A stretch of DNA of 51,903 nt from Bacteroidota bacterium (lineage in GTDB: Bacteria; Bacteroidota; Bacteroidia; Chitinophagales; Saprospiraceae). The notes under the pieces are model-generated. The model was given only the letters and a program-made list of their open reading frames with translations. It was not told where the DNA came from and made no database searches. The stretch lies in assembly GCA_014190515.1 (NCBI GenBank), contig BJGN01000003.1:2250-54152 (forward strand), in the 5' to 3' direction. Shown here one piece after another: positions 17,244 to 25,542 of the stretch. Positions within the stretch are counted from its first letter, which is position 1. Each line of letters starts with the position of its first letter. The position numbers and the translations under genes are program-made.

Positions 17244-18248
17244 ATGGAAAAAGGCCTAAGCAAGTTTATTTTGCCAGCTATATTATTTTTATATGGTTGT
17301 AAAAATAACGATAAGCCCTTTGTAGATAATTCTCCGTCAGGTTTTGACCAAACTCTTAAAAATATGAACGAGGCTATCGGAACTACCCCTGACGAAGATA
17401 GTTTATACCTTGTTAGGGGTAGTTTTTACCTTGAAAATGAAAAATTTGAGGAGGCAGTTCTTGATTTTATGCAAGCATGGAAATTAGACTCAACCCATCC
17501 GGAAGCCCTTCATAAGCTATCTGACACCTATTTGGCTTATTTTAAGTCTTATGAAGCACTTCAAATTTTAATAAAAGCAACTGAAAAATTTCCCAATTCA
17601 GCGCCAACCATGAGGTATCTTGCCAAACTTCAGCTTATTCTAAAACAATATGACGAAGGATTCAAAACGTTGGAAAAAGCAAGAAATATTGGAGAAGGTA
17701 TGCCGGAAACCGCTTTTTTAACGGGTATATTTTTCAAAGAAATAGGTGATACCGCCAGGGCCATAAATAGTTTACAGGAGGCGATAGAAGGGGATGCTGA
17801 TATTGAGGATGCATGGATTATTTTAGGTCAGCTTCAAGAAGCGAAGGGAAATTCAATAGCAAAAAGGTACTATGAGACAGCCCTGCAGAGGAACCCTTCC
17901 AATAAACAGGCTTTAATGGCCAAAGCTAATTTTCTGGCTAAAAATAATGATTTACTCTCCGCTCTTCGTATTTTTAGGAAATTGCAAAGGATAGAACCAG
18001 AAAATGCAGATCCCTTTTTCAATGCAGGTTTAATCCTTCTCGATCTAGATTCCATTGAACAGGCATCAAACCAATTTGACCAGGCCATTTCATTGAATCC
18101 ACTGCTCATTGAAGGGCAATTTTATTGCGGATTAAGTGCTGAATGGTTAGGAGATAATGAAAAAGCGAAGAAACATTACCAACTAGCTATTCGATTAGCC
18201 CCAGATTATAAAGAGGCAAAAGATGGATTGTTACGATTAAATAAATAA
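17244..18248 (+). CDS. TPR-repeat lipoprotein
   Basis: The 334-residue protein starts with a lipoprotein signal (KFILPAILFLYGC, Cys at position 19) and then consists of tandem tetratricopeptide repeats through to the C-terminus, for example EEAVLDFMQAWKLDSTHPEAL, ARAINSLQEAIEGD and EKAKKHYQLAIRLAPDYKEA. Such proteins scaffold protein complexes at the inner or outer membrane, but the partner is unknown. I prefer ATG 17244 because the frame's first ATG (17226) would put six polar or mixed residues before the signal. The upstream gap to the divergent gene is too short for two full promoters unless these overlap. Confidence 0.85.
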   Translation: MEKGLSKFILPAILFLYGCKNNDKPFVDNSPSGFDQTLKNMNEAIGTTPDEDSLYLVRGSFYLENEKFEEAVLDFMQAWKLDSTHPEALHKLSDTYLAYFKSYEALQILIKATEKFPNSAPTMRYLAKLQLILKQYDEGFKTLEKARNIGEGMPETAFLTGIFFKEIGDTARAINSLQEAIEGDADIEDAWIILGQLQEAKGNSIAKRYYETALQRNPSNKQALMAKANFLAKNNDLLSALRIFRKLQRIEPENADPFFNAGLILLDLDSIEQASNQFDQAISLNPLLIEGQFYCGLSAEWLGDNEKAKKHYQLAIRLAPDYKEAKDGLLRLNK

Positions 18249-18273
18249 GATAGCCATTTATACCATATACCTT

Positions 18274-18289
18274 GAAAAATATCGTACAT
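18274..18289 (+). promoter_or_regulatory. Possible BlaI-type half operator before the beta-CASP gene
   Basis: This 16-base sequence (GAAAAATATCGTACAT) is identical to 33646-33661, which contains the right half of the first BlaI operator. Here the right half TCGTAC (18282-18287) is intact, but the left half reads CCTTGA instead of GTACGA. It ends 18 bases before the ATG at 18308. Regulation by BlaI is only a hypothesis. Confidence 0.3.
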
Positions 18290-18307
18290 TGGAATAAATA
18301 AAAAATT

Positions 18308-19717
18308 ATGAAATTAACCTTTTGTGGTGGTGTTCAGGACGTAACCGGGAGTAGTCATTTGGTAACCCTGGACAGTGGGTTTACCATTTTATTGGATTGC
18401 GGTTTGTACCAGGGAAATCGCCCAGACATGGAAAATTTCAATCAGGAATGGTTGTTCGACCCTCATTCTATTGATTGCCTTATACTTTCCCATGCCCATA
18501 TTGACCATTGCGGAAGAATTCCTAAATTAGTAAAAGACGGATTTAAGGGAAATATATATTGTACTCATGCTACACGTGATCTTTCTCATATTCTATTATT
18601 GGATAGTGCCTTTATTCAAGAAAAAGATGCTGAGTTTTTTCATAAAAAAAGATCTCGAAATGCTGGTTATCAAGATCGTGATTTTCAAGAACCTTTGTAT
18701 AGAAGCAAAGACGTACCCATAGCTTTGGAACAATTTGTCACGGTTGGTTACGACCGTTGGATAAACATCAATGACCAGGTTTCTTTTCAATTTTCCGATG
18801 CAGGACATATTCTTGGAAGTGCAGGAGTAACCCTGCGCATCATTGAAAATAAAGAGGAAAAATTATTAGGCTTTACAGGGGATATTGGCAGACCCGAAAG
18901 ACCTATTTTAAGAAATCCCAAACCTTTGCCACCTGTTGATTTCTTGATATCTGAATCAACCTACGGCAATAAAGAACACGACTCTAATCCTAAGGAAAGA
19001 GAGAGATTTCTGCAGATTTTAACTGAAACCTGTGTTGAAAAAGGAGGAAAAGTAATTATCCCTGCTTTTAGTGTCGGAAGAACTCAGGAACTCTTATTCA
19101 TCCTCGATCAACTGGAAAATGAAGGAATATTGCCTCAAGTACCTGTATTTGTCGATAGTCCTTTAGCAGTCAATGCAACGATGGTATATGCCTCTCATCC
19201 CGAATGTTTCGATGAGGATTTGACTGAATATTTACTCCTTGATGAAAATCCATTTGGTTTTAAAAGGCTAAAATACTTGCGTAAACAAGCCGATTCAATG
19301 GCACTAAATGAGCTAAAAGGGCCTGCGATTATTATTAGTGCCTCGGGAATGATTAATGCGGGAAGGATAAAACACCATGTGGCACACAATATTGAAAACC
19401 CAAATAATACTATTTTGATAGTTGGATATTGCTCGCCTTTTACGCCTGGTGGAAAATTAAGAGCTGGCGACAAAAGCATTTACTTATTGGGGCATAAAAT
19501 GGAAGTCAGAGCCAATGTTGAAATTTTGGACTCTTTTTCTGCTCATGGCGATAAACTAGAAATGCTTGATTATTTAAAAAACCAGAAAGGACACGTGAAA
19601 AAATTGTTCCTTGTTCACGGAGAACATGAGGCAAAGAAAGCTTTTGCAACGCTGCTTCACCAGTATGGATTGCCTGAAGCCGTAATTCCAACATCAGGTC
19701 AAGAATTTGTACTTTAA
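18308..19717 (+). CDS. Metallo-beta-lactamase/beta-CASP ribonuclease-like protein
   Basis: The 469-residue protein has the full architecture of a CPSF/beta-CASP nuclease. The MBL motif SHAHIDHCGRIP (about residues 60-71) holds the zinc ligands, followed by DAGHILGSAG, FTGDIG, the beta-CASP region with the SESTYGN and IPAFSVGRTQE signatures, and the C-terminal RNA-specificity segment with SAHGD and VHGE. It is a homologue of bacterial and archaeal enzymes that cleave or trim RNA. The exact substrate is not predictable. It ends 7 bases before the convergent DnaQ-like gene. Confidence 0.92.
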   Translation: MKLTFCGGVQDVTGSSHLVTLDSGFTILLDCGLYQGNRPDMENFNQEWLFDPHSIDCLILSHAHIDHCGRIPKLVKDGFKGNIYCTHATRDLSHILLLDSAFIQEKDAEFFHKKRSRNAGYQDRDFQEPLYRSKDVPIALEQFVTVGYDRWININDQVSFQFSDAGHILGSAGVTLRIIENKEEKLLGFTGDIGRPERPILRNPKPLPPVDFLISESTYGNKEHDSNPKERERFLQILTETCVEKGGKVIIPAFSVGRTQELLFILDQLENEGILPQVPVFVDSPLAVNATMVYASHPECFDEDLTEYLLLDENPFGFKRLKYLRKQADSMALNELKGPAIIISASGMINAGRIKHHVAHNIENPNNTILIVGYCSPFTPGGKLRAGDKSIYLLGHKMEVRANVEILDSFSAHGDKLEMLDYLKNQKGHVKKLFLVHGEHEAKKAFATLLHQYGLPEAVIPTSGQEFVL

Positions 19718-19724
19718 AAAAGAA

Positions 19725-20447
19725 TTATTTGGAAGTTTGGATTTTATTAAGGAGTAACTGAGCTTTTATGAGGAAATCAGCGTGATGATTATTCCACTCA
19801 TTATATATCATCATGAGTCTTGCAGCATCCCATGCGGCAGATTTAGGTACAATTTGTCTGGCGGCAATGGGGTGAAGCCAGTATTCCAGGTTGTTACTTT
19901 TTAAGTGCGATTTATCTAACCTGTAGTTTATAATAACTGATAATTTGTTTAGTGAAAACAAATATTCGGTAGTTTTATTTAACTCTTTTTGTAAATCTAT
20001 TACATTCCAACCTGAGAAATCAGCGCCACAACGTTCACATAGAAAAAGATCCCGACGACCGTCAAAAACTACAAGATCATCAAATTCATATTTATGGAAA
20101 TTCTTTTCTAAAAAATTTCTGATATGCAGTTTGGCGTTTTTTAACTTGTTAAATTCAAAGAAAAGCTTATCCTCTGATAACTTAAAATTTTCATCGAACG
20201 GCCTGGTTTGACCCGAATTTAGATTGAAAACCTCCTTATTCCTTGATAAGGTATGTCCCAATTCGTTTACTTCAGAATAGACATTTACGATATCAACGGG
20301 CGCATTATTAATCCAACTTTCAAGGAAAAGTTTTTTAGATCCAATCTCGAAGACTAAAAAAGCAATTTCACTTATAGCATAGAAATTAGGATATCCACCG
20401 TAGATATTACCATATTTGAGTTCCAAAAAGGCTATATTCCTATTCAC
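19725..20447 (-). CDS. DnaQ-like (DEDD) exonuclease-fold protein, active site eroded
   Basis: The 240-residue protein resembles a 3'-5' exonuclease fold with degraded motifs. The first strand, IAFLELKYG, keeps the Glu but has Leu where the DxE motif has Asp. The middle motif VVFDGRRDL corresponds to the Exo II Asp. A C-terminal SAAWDAARLMMIY aligns with the HxAxxDA Exo III motif but has lost the His. A CERCGADF pair is also present but is not a complete zinc finger. It is therefore likely a non-catalytic or divergent nuclease-fold protein. The family assignment rests on my reading of these weak motifs. It is transcribed alone, convergent to the beta-CASP gene. Confidence 0.5.
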   Translation of the reverse strand: MNRNIAFLELKYGNIYGGYPNFYAISEIAFLVFEIGSKKLFLESWINNAPVDIVNVYSEVNELGHTLSRNKEVFNLNSGQTRPFDENFKLSEDKLFFEFNKLKNAKLHIRNFLEKNFHKYEFDDLVVFDGRRDLFLCERCGADFSGWNVIDLQKELNKTTEYLFSLNKLSVIINYRLDKSHLKSNNLEYWLHPIAARQIVPKSAAWDAARLMMIYNEWNNHHADFLIKAQLLLNKIQTSK

Positions 20448-20718
20448 TTTTTGTGTGTATTCTGGGTTTCGGATTTACCAAGACCACCTTGAGAAAAACC
20501 GGGAAAAAAATTTCGAATGCAATATAACATAAAAAGGTAAATAAATAGTACAAGTTTTACGTTAAATATTTTCTTGAAAAATAAAATTATCTGATTAACA
20601 ATCATTTAAAGAAATATCTGTTGCTAATTCCAACGCTATTTTCATCTTAGGTAAGCTTTAAAAAAGTATAAAAAAAACCAAAGGAAACCAAAGAAAAAAA
20701 TGTTTATTTTCCAAACCA
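20448..20718. other. 271-base AT-rich intergenic region
   Basis: It holds no gene that I can support. It contains two near-tandem copies of a 9-10 base unit, AAACCAAAG (20675-20693), within an A-rich tract. On the minus strand this is a T-rich stretch just past the hflX stop codon and may help end that transcript. No hairpin is obvious. Confidence 0.4.
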
Positions 20719-21933
20719 TTACCATTGTTTTGCCTGATAAGGATAGCGGATTTTATATTGATCCTTCACTAGACCCAGTAATCTTTTTCTAAATACATCC
20801 ATATTTTCCTTTTTTTCAGCGGAAATTAGGAGAGGTTCAATGAGTTCACCTTGTACCCATTTTGTCAACATACTGGATACGACCTCAGTTTTACCTTCTT
20901 CGTCGAGAAGTTCGTCAAAATACTTTTCGCGGTAGAGGTCAAATTTATTTAGAATGAGCCAGGTTGGCTTATCGGTAACGCCCAGATCAAGCAAGGTTTG
21001 ATTCACTGTACGTATATGATCTTCATGCTGAGGATGGGCGATATCGACCACATGAAGAAGAATATCACTTTCTCTTACCTCATCCAAAGTTGATTTAAAA
21101 CTTTCAACCAAATGGTGGGGTAACTTTCTTATAAAACCGACTGTATCGGACAATAAAAAAGGAACATCTTCCAATACTACTTTTCGAACGGTCGTATCGA
21201 GGGTTGCGAAGAGTTTATTTTCCGCAAACACCTCAGATTTACTTAATAAATTCATTAAGGTTGACTTACCCACATTGGTATAACCAACGAGGGCTACGCG
21301 AATAAGATCTCCCCGACTTTTTCGTTGTGTTTCATTTTGCAAAGAAATTTTTTCCAGTTTCTTTTTAAGCAAAGTAACTTTATCTCTAACGATACGACGA
21401 TCTGTTTCAATTTCCTTTTCACCGGGACCTCTCATACCGATACCCCCTTTTTGCCTTTCCAAATGCGTCCAAAGCCCTCTTAATCTAGGCAAAAGATACT
21501 GCATTTGAGCCAATTCAACTTGCGTTTTTGCTTGAGCGGTTTGTGCCCTTGACGCGAAAATATCTAAAATCAAGGTAGAACGATCAATGATTTTTACTTT
21601 AAGGAAAGCCTCCAGGATATTTACCTGTTTGCCTGTAAGATCATCGTCAAAGATGACCATATTTACATTTTCGTGACTTTGAACATAGGCTTGAATTTCC
21701 TCTAATTTACCCTTTCCAATAAACGTTTTACTATCGGGGTGAATCAATTTTTGCGTAAATCTTTTAAGACAAATGGCACCTGCTGTGAGAGCTAAAAATG
21801 CTAATTCGTCTAAATATTCATTTACTTGTTCCTCCGTTTCACCCTTTTGAATCAGACCTACTAAAACGGCAAATTCCTGTTCTAAAAGAATACCTTTTTG
21901 AGCCTTTTCCCCAACATTCCAGCCATTACTCAT
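20719..21933 (-). CDS. hflX: HflX-type ribosome-associated GTPase
   Basis: The 404-residue HflX GTPase binds the large ribosomal subunit and can split stalled ribosomes. The N-terminal HflX domain contains the FIGKGKLEEIQAYV and FDDDLTGKQ motifs and the RAQTAQAKTQVELAQMQYLLPRL linker region. The G domain has G1 GYTNVGKST, G3 DTVGFIRKLPH and G4 NKFD. The GMRGPGEKEIE signature is present. I chose ATG 21933; the frame extends upstream to 22020, but that would overlap the preceding gene and adds no family sequence. It is the last gene of a five-gene minus-strand run starting at pyk. Confidence 0.95.
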   Translation of the reverse strand: MSNGWNVGEKAQKGILLEQEFAVLVGLIQKGETEEQVNEYLDELAFLALTAGAICLKRFTQKLIHPDSKTFIGKGKLEEIQAYVQSHENVNMVIFDDDLTGKQVNILEAFLKVKIIDRSTLILDIFASRAQTAQAKTQVELAQMQYLLPRLRGLWTHLERQKGGIGMRGPGEKEIETDRRIVRDKVTLLKKKLEKISLQNETQRKSRGDLIRVALVGYTNVGKSTLMNLLSKSEVFAENKLFATLDTTVRKVVLEDVPFLLSDTVGFIRKLPHHLVESFKSTLDEVRESDILLHVVDIAHPQHEDHIRTVNQTLLDLGVTDKPTWLILNKFDLYREKYFDELLDEEGKTEVVSSMLTKWVQGELIEPLLISAEKKENMDVFRKRLLGLVKDQYKIRYPYQAKQW

Positions 21934-21943
21934 ACTAACATAA

Positions 21944-23137
21944 TTATTGTATCCAATCGGAAGGGTTAAGTCTCTGCTTTTCCTTCCATAATTCAAAATG
22001 AATCTCAGGTTTTTCATCACCTAAAGACCCAATAGATTGATTAACCGACAACACATCCCCTCTTTTAACACTAATCGTCTCCATATTGGCATACACGGTA
22101 TAAAAATTATCGTGTTGTACAATCACTGTATATTGATATCCAGGAACTACTTGTGTACCGACCACTTTTCCTGGAAAAACAACTTTAACTGATGCTTTTG
22201 GGGAAGTTAGTATATCAATCCCATTATTCACCGTTTTCACATCTTTAAAATCAGGGTGTTGTTGTGTACCAAAGCTTTTGACTACCTGTCCGTTCTCGAC
22301 GGGCCAGGGAAGACTTCCTTTTGCCTGTTGAAAATTCGACGCGGTTGAGGCAGGCATTGATTTCTTTTCTGATTTTGGTGCTACTGCATTTCTTTTAGCC
22401 ATCGCATCGATTTCTGCACGAATCACCCTTTCTATGGAATTATCCAATTTAAGTCTTTGCCTCAACTGATCTTCCAGAGAGGTGGCTAATTTCTGTTCAT
22501 TATCTTTTAGCGTGGTCAATACTTTATTTTTGACCTTCATTTCCTGCCCTAGTTTTATCTCCTGTCCCTTTATGGCCAGTAAAATAGATTCTTTTTCTGC
22601 CAATGAGGAGGTAAGCTGAACCGTTTTCTTTTTCAAAGTTGTTTGCGTCGCATATATTAACGAAACCTGCCTTCGCCGATAACTCTCGTATTGTTTTACC
22701 AGAACAAAGCGTTTATAAAATTGATTTAAATTTTCAGCTGAAAATAAAAAAGCATCCATATTCCTATTCAGCTTATTTCTCAATGCAGCCCTCACCATTT
22801 GTTTGTATTCGATCTGTAAGCGGTCAATATCTAATTGAAGGGATGCCAGAACGTCTCTTATCCGATAAATACGCGACTCAGTGTAAATAATTTCACTTTT
22901 AAGATTATTTACCAATTGTTGCCTGTTTAAGACCTGTGTTTGGAGATTAAGATAGTGTTGTAGAGATTTTTCTTTATCCTCTCTGGTTTGTTGAAGTTCC
23001 CTTGTTGTTTGTTCAATATTTTTCAATAAATCCTTCCTTCTCTCCTCTAATTCCTTTCTCGATTGACTATAGGCAGGAACGATTATGGCGAATAAAAAAA
23101 CAAAATTAATGGCTACCAGAATACCTTTGCGGTACAT
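21944..23137 (-). CDS. EnvC-like murein hydrolase activator, degenerate M23 domain
   Basis: The protein (397 residues from ATG 23137) has a signal peptide (FVFLFAIIVPAYSQ), a long coiled coil (about residues 25-250) and a C-terminal LytM/M23 domain. This is the layout of EnvC, which activates amidases at the division site. In the M23 domain the zinc motif HxxxD reads NNGID, with Asn in place of His, while HDNFYTVYANM and IHFELW remain. The loss suggests a non-hydrolytic activator. The start overlaps the upstream DUF4292 gene by 32 bases; the frame's earlier ATG (23215) lies deeper inside that gene and precedes no signal. Confidence 0.85.
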   Translation of the reverse strand: MYRKGILVAINFVFLFAIIVPAYSQSRKELEERRKDLLKNIEQTTRELQQTREDKEKSLQHYLNLQTQVLNRQQLVNNLKSEIIYTESRIYRIRDVLASLQLDIDRLQIEYKQMVRAALRNKLNRNMDAFLFSAENLNQFYKRFVLVKQYESYRRRQVSLIYATQTTLKKKTVQLTSSLAEKESILLAIKGQEIKLGQEMKVKNKVLTTLKDNEQKLATSLEDQLRQRLKLDNSIERVIRAEIDAMAKRNAVAPKSEKKSMPASTASNFQQAKGSLPWPVENGQVVKSFGTQQHPDFKDVKTVNNGIDILTSPKASVKVVFPGKVVGTQVVPGYQYTVIVQHDNFYTVYANMETISVKRGDVLSVNQSIGSLGDEKPEIHFELWKEKQRLNPSDWIQ

Positions 23138-23864
23138 CGAAGCGAAGGCTGACAGGCAAATTGAATTGAACCTGGTTAAATGATAAAACGACATGTAGGT
23201 TTCCAGTTTCGGCACTTTGTATATTCAAATCACGAAAATAAGAAAATTGTTGCTTGCTTTCTAATTCTTTATAATCTCCAAACTTCATTTTAAAGTATTT
23301 GTTGCTTGCAGGCTGACCCCAATCAATAGCAGAAATCCTTTTACTATTAAAATCCCACCCTAGAGATAAGATACCATTATCCATTGATTTTTGCAACTGC
23401 CATTCAAATGATTCTTTATTAGTCACCGAAAAATCAGATAAATCGTCTAGAGGCGCATTTCCAAATAAGAGTGCTTGAAGATGTAAAAAATCACCGGGCA
23501 GCTGATATTTTTCCTTTATGAAAGAGATAGGATGGGCTTCAAACACACTATTGAGCCTGTCTAAGTAAAAAAAAGAATCTTTTAAAATCAGCGCTCTTCC
23601 CACTTCAAATCCTAATTTTCGCACTGAAACCCAAATGGCACTATCCTTGCGTACCCGAATAATGGCTTGCCCGCTTACATTTGAACCTTCCGATGCCATT
23701 TGAAGCTGACATTTTCCCTCCATCCACTCTGGGGCGAATAACGCTTTTTTAAGGAATAAAGAAGGGTTATCATCTTCAACTAAACCTCCTTTTTTACTTA
23801 TTTTAGGAGAGCAGGAAAGAAAGGCAAAAAAAAGAAGAAAAGAAGAAAAAACTAACTTATACAT
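23106..23864 (-). CDS. DUF4292 lipoprotein (LolA/LolB-like fold)
   Basis: The 252-residue lipoprotein has the signal MYKLVFSSFLLFFAFLSC, with Cys18 as the lipid site. The rest fits DUF4292, a Bacteroidota family predicted to adopt a LolA/LolB-like beta fold: IIRVRKDSAIWVSVRKLGFEVGRALILKDSFFYLDR corresponds to its central strands (quoted here as a region, residues about 70-105, key residues RKDSAIWVS and GFEVGRA). A role in lipoprotein or envelope handling is inferred. It lies between a TPR protein and the EnvC-like gene; this order is often kept in the phylum. Confidence 0.85.
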   Translation of the reverse strand: MYKLVFSSFLLFFAFLSCSPKISKKGGLVEDDNPSLFLKKALFAPEWMEGKCQLQMASEGSNVSGQAIIRVRKDSAIWVSVRKLGFEVGRALILKDSFFYLDRLNSVFEAHPISFIKEKYQLPGDFLHLQALLFGNAPLDDLSDFSVTNKESFEWQLQKSMDNGILSLGWDFNSKRISAIDWGQPASNKYFKMKFGDYKELESKQQFSYFRDLNIQSAETGNLHVVLSFNQVQFNLPVSLRFDVPQRYSGSH

Positions 23865-23868
23865 CTTA

Positions 23869-25524
23869 CTAAAACTTACTCAATTTTAAGGACAAACTTT
23901 TTCCTGTGTTGCCCATTTCCAGTGATTTTTTGTAAGCATTTTCTGCCTTTAACTTATCATTTGCAGAAAGAAATGCGTCTCCCCAATGTTCAAAAAACAG
24001 AGGTGTTCCCCATTTTGCCCCCTCCTCAAATAGCTTTAATGCCATATCAGGTTGATTGGCTTTAAATGCAGCAAACGCTTTGGCATGGATTACAAGCGCC
24101 TCATTATAACTGTCATCTGGACCGTTATTTGTCAAAGGATAGAGCGATTCCCCCTCTGATAAAATTTGCAGCGCCCAGAGATAAGACTTTTTATCTTTCC
24201 CTTTTAAAGACAGGAAAATATCATTTACAGCTACTTTTTCCCCTTGTAGCGACAGGGAGAGTGCTTTTAAAGCCATTAAATGGTTCGTAAGCTGCTCGTC
24301 TTTGGAACTTTGAAGAAAAGCCTCTTCCATTAATGGTAAGGCTTCTGCAGTTTTACCTTGAAATAAATAACCGTACACTGCATAGAAAGGAATCTTTGGG
24401 TTATTAGGGAAAATATCCCAGGCAAACAAAGCTTCCTTTGTTAAGGAAACAGATTGACCGGTAGTCCAAAGTAGATGCAAATAATTTTCCCAAATGTAGA
24501 AAATAGATTCTTCCTTTTTTAGCGCGGCTTTATACTTCATCACAGCCGTATCAACCAACCCCATGATACGATAAATTTCAGCCTGGAGTGCCAAAGGAGC
24601 GGCATCAGAAGGATGTGCAACTTCCATTGATGCACAAAGTACCAATAATTGTTCCTTTAGAAAAACATCTTTAGAAATAACCAGTTTATCAATCTCAGGC
24701 ATCAATCGAGCCCTTTTCTTTTCGGTATCAATCTGATTATCAGAAAAAAATGAATTTAACGACAAAAGTGAAGTAGCTCCAGAGTTATTTTCAAGTTGAT
24801 TCAACTCGAATTTTGCACGAGAGGCATCAGGCCGTAAGGACAATAATTGCTTTAAAATTTTTGATGCCCCCTCCGGATCATTATTCTTAATAAAATAATC
24901 AGAAGCCAGATAAAAATGATTCTCTTCCGAGGGGAACAAACTAATCAGGCTAATCAGTTCCTTTTTTGCTTTTGGAATATTACCCGATAGATGAAATAGC
25001 TCTTGTCGTTGAATAATCGTCTTAGGAGAAACACCCCAAGCAGATTCCAACAAATCTAACACCTTAAATGCTGCATTCCAGTCTTTAGCTTTTTGATGAC
25101 AAACCATCAATGACTGATAAAAATCAACTCCTTTGGGGTCTAGCGTGATACATTTTTGTAAAACAGGAATGGCCAGATTATATTGATTATTTTGCAGATA
25201 GAGATCAGCTAATTTCTGTTGGAACCAACGATTATCAGGTGATTTTTTAGTGGCAGAAAGAGCGTAAGAAATAGCTTTTTCCCATTGAGAACTATCCTGA
25301 TAAATCAATGCCAGATAATAATCAGCCAAATCATTTGACGGATAATCCTTCAACAATTTCTGATAAATAGCCACAGCTTTGTCTGTATTGCGTAAAAAAC
25401 TTTCTTTTGCACCTTCAATCAAAGCTGCTTCTATCAATAAATCATTTGCAGAAACTTGTACTGGTTGCCCCACTACCGCAAGACTTAATGACAAAAATGA
25501 TAGACAAAACCAGATAATTTTCAT
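23869..25524 (-). CDS. Periplasmic TPR-repeat protein
   Basis: The 551-residue protein has a cleavable signal (FCLSFLSLSLAVVGQ) and tandem tetratricopeptide repeats over most of its length, for example EKAISYALSATKKSPDN, NLAIPVLQKCITLDPKG and GTTPLFFEHWGDAFLSA-type segments near the end. It is probably a periplasmic scaffold. It is followed after 4 bases by the DUF4292 lipoprotein gene and sits 18 bases downstream of pyk, so it belongs to the pyk-TPR-DUF4292-EnvC-hflX operon. Its partner is not known. Confidence 0.85.
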   Translation of the reverse strand: MKIIWFCLSFLSLSLAVVGQPVQVSANDLLIEAALIEGAKESFLRNTDKAVAIYQKLLKDYPSNDLADYYLALIYQDSSQWEKAISYALSATKKSPDNRWFQQKLADLYLQNNQYNLAIPVLQKCITLDPKGVDFYQSLMVCHQKAKDWNAAFKVLDLLESAWGVSPKTIIQRQELFHLSGNIPKAKKELISLISLFPSEENHFYLASDYFIKNNDPEGASKILKQLLSLRPDASRAKFELNQLENNSGATSLLSLNSFFSDNQIDTEKKRARLMPEIDKLVISKDVFLKEQLLVLCASMEVAHPSDAAPLALQAEIYRIMGLVDTAVMKYKAALKKEESIFYIWENYLHLLWTTGQSVSLTKEALFAWDIFPNNPKIPFYAVYGYLFQGKTAEALPLMEEAFLQSSKDEQLTNHLMALKALSLSLQGEKVAVNDIFLSLKGKDKKSYLWALQILSEGESLYPLTNNGPDDSYNEALVIHAKAFAAFKANQPDMALKLFEEGAKWGTPLFFEHWGDAFLSANDKLKAENAYKKSLEMGNTGKSLSLKLSKF

Positions 25525-25542
25525 GAAAAGATTTAAAGATTA

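Noticed and set aside
20675-20693. Two tandem copies of AAACCAAAG, considered as a repeat array or regulatory element
   Set aside because: Only two short copies lie in an A-rich tract; no further copies or symmetry are seen.
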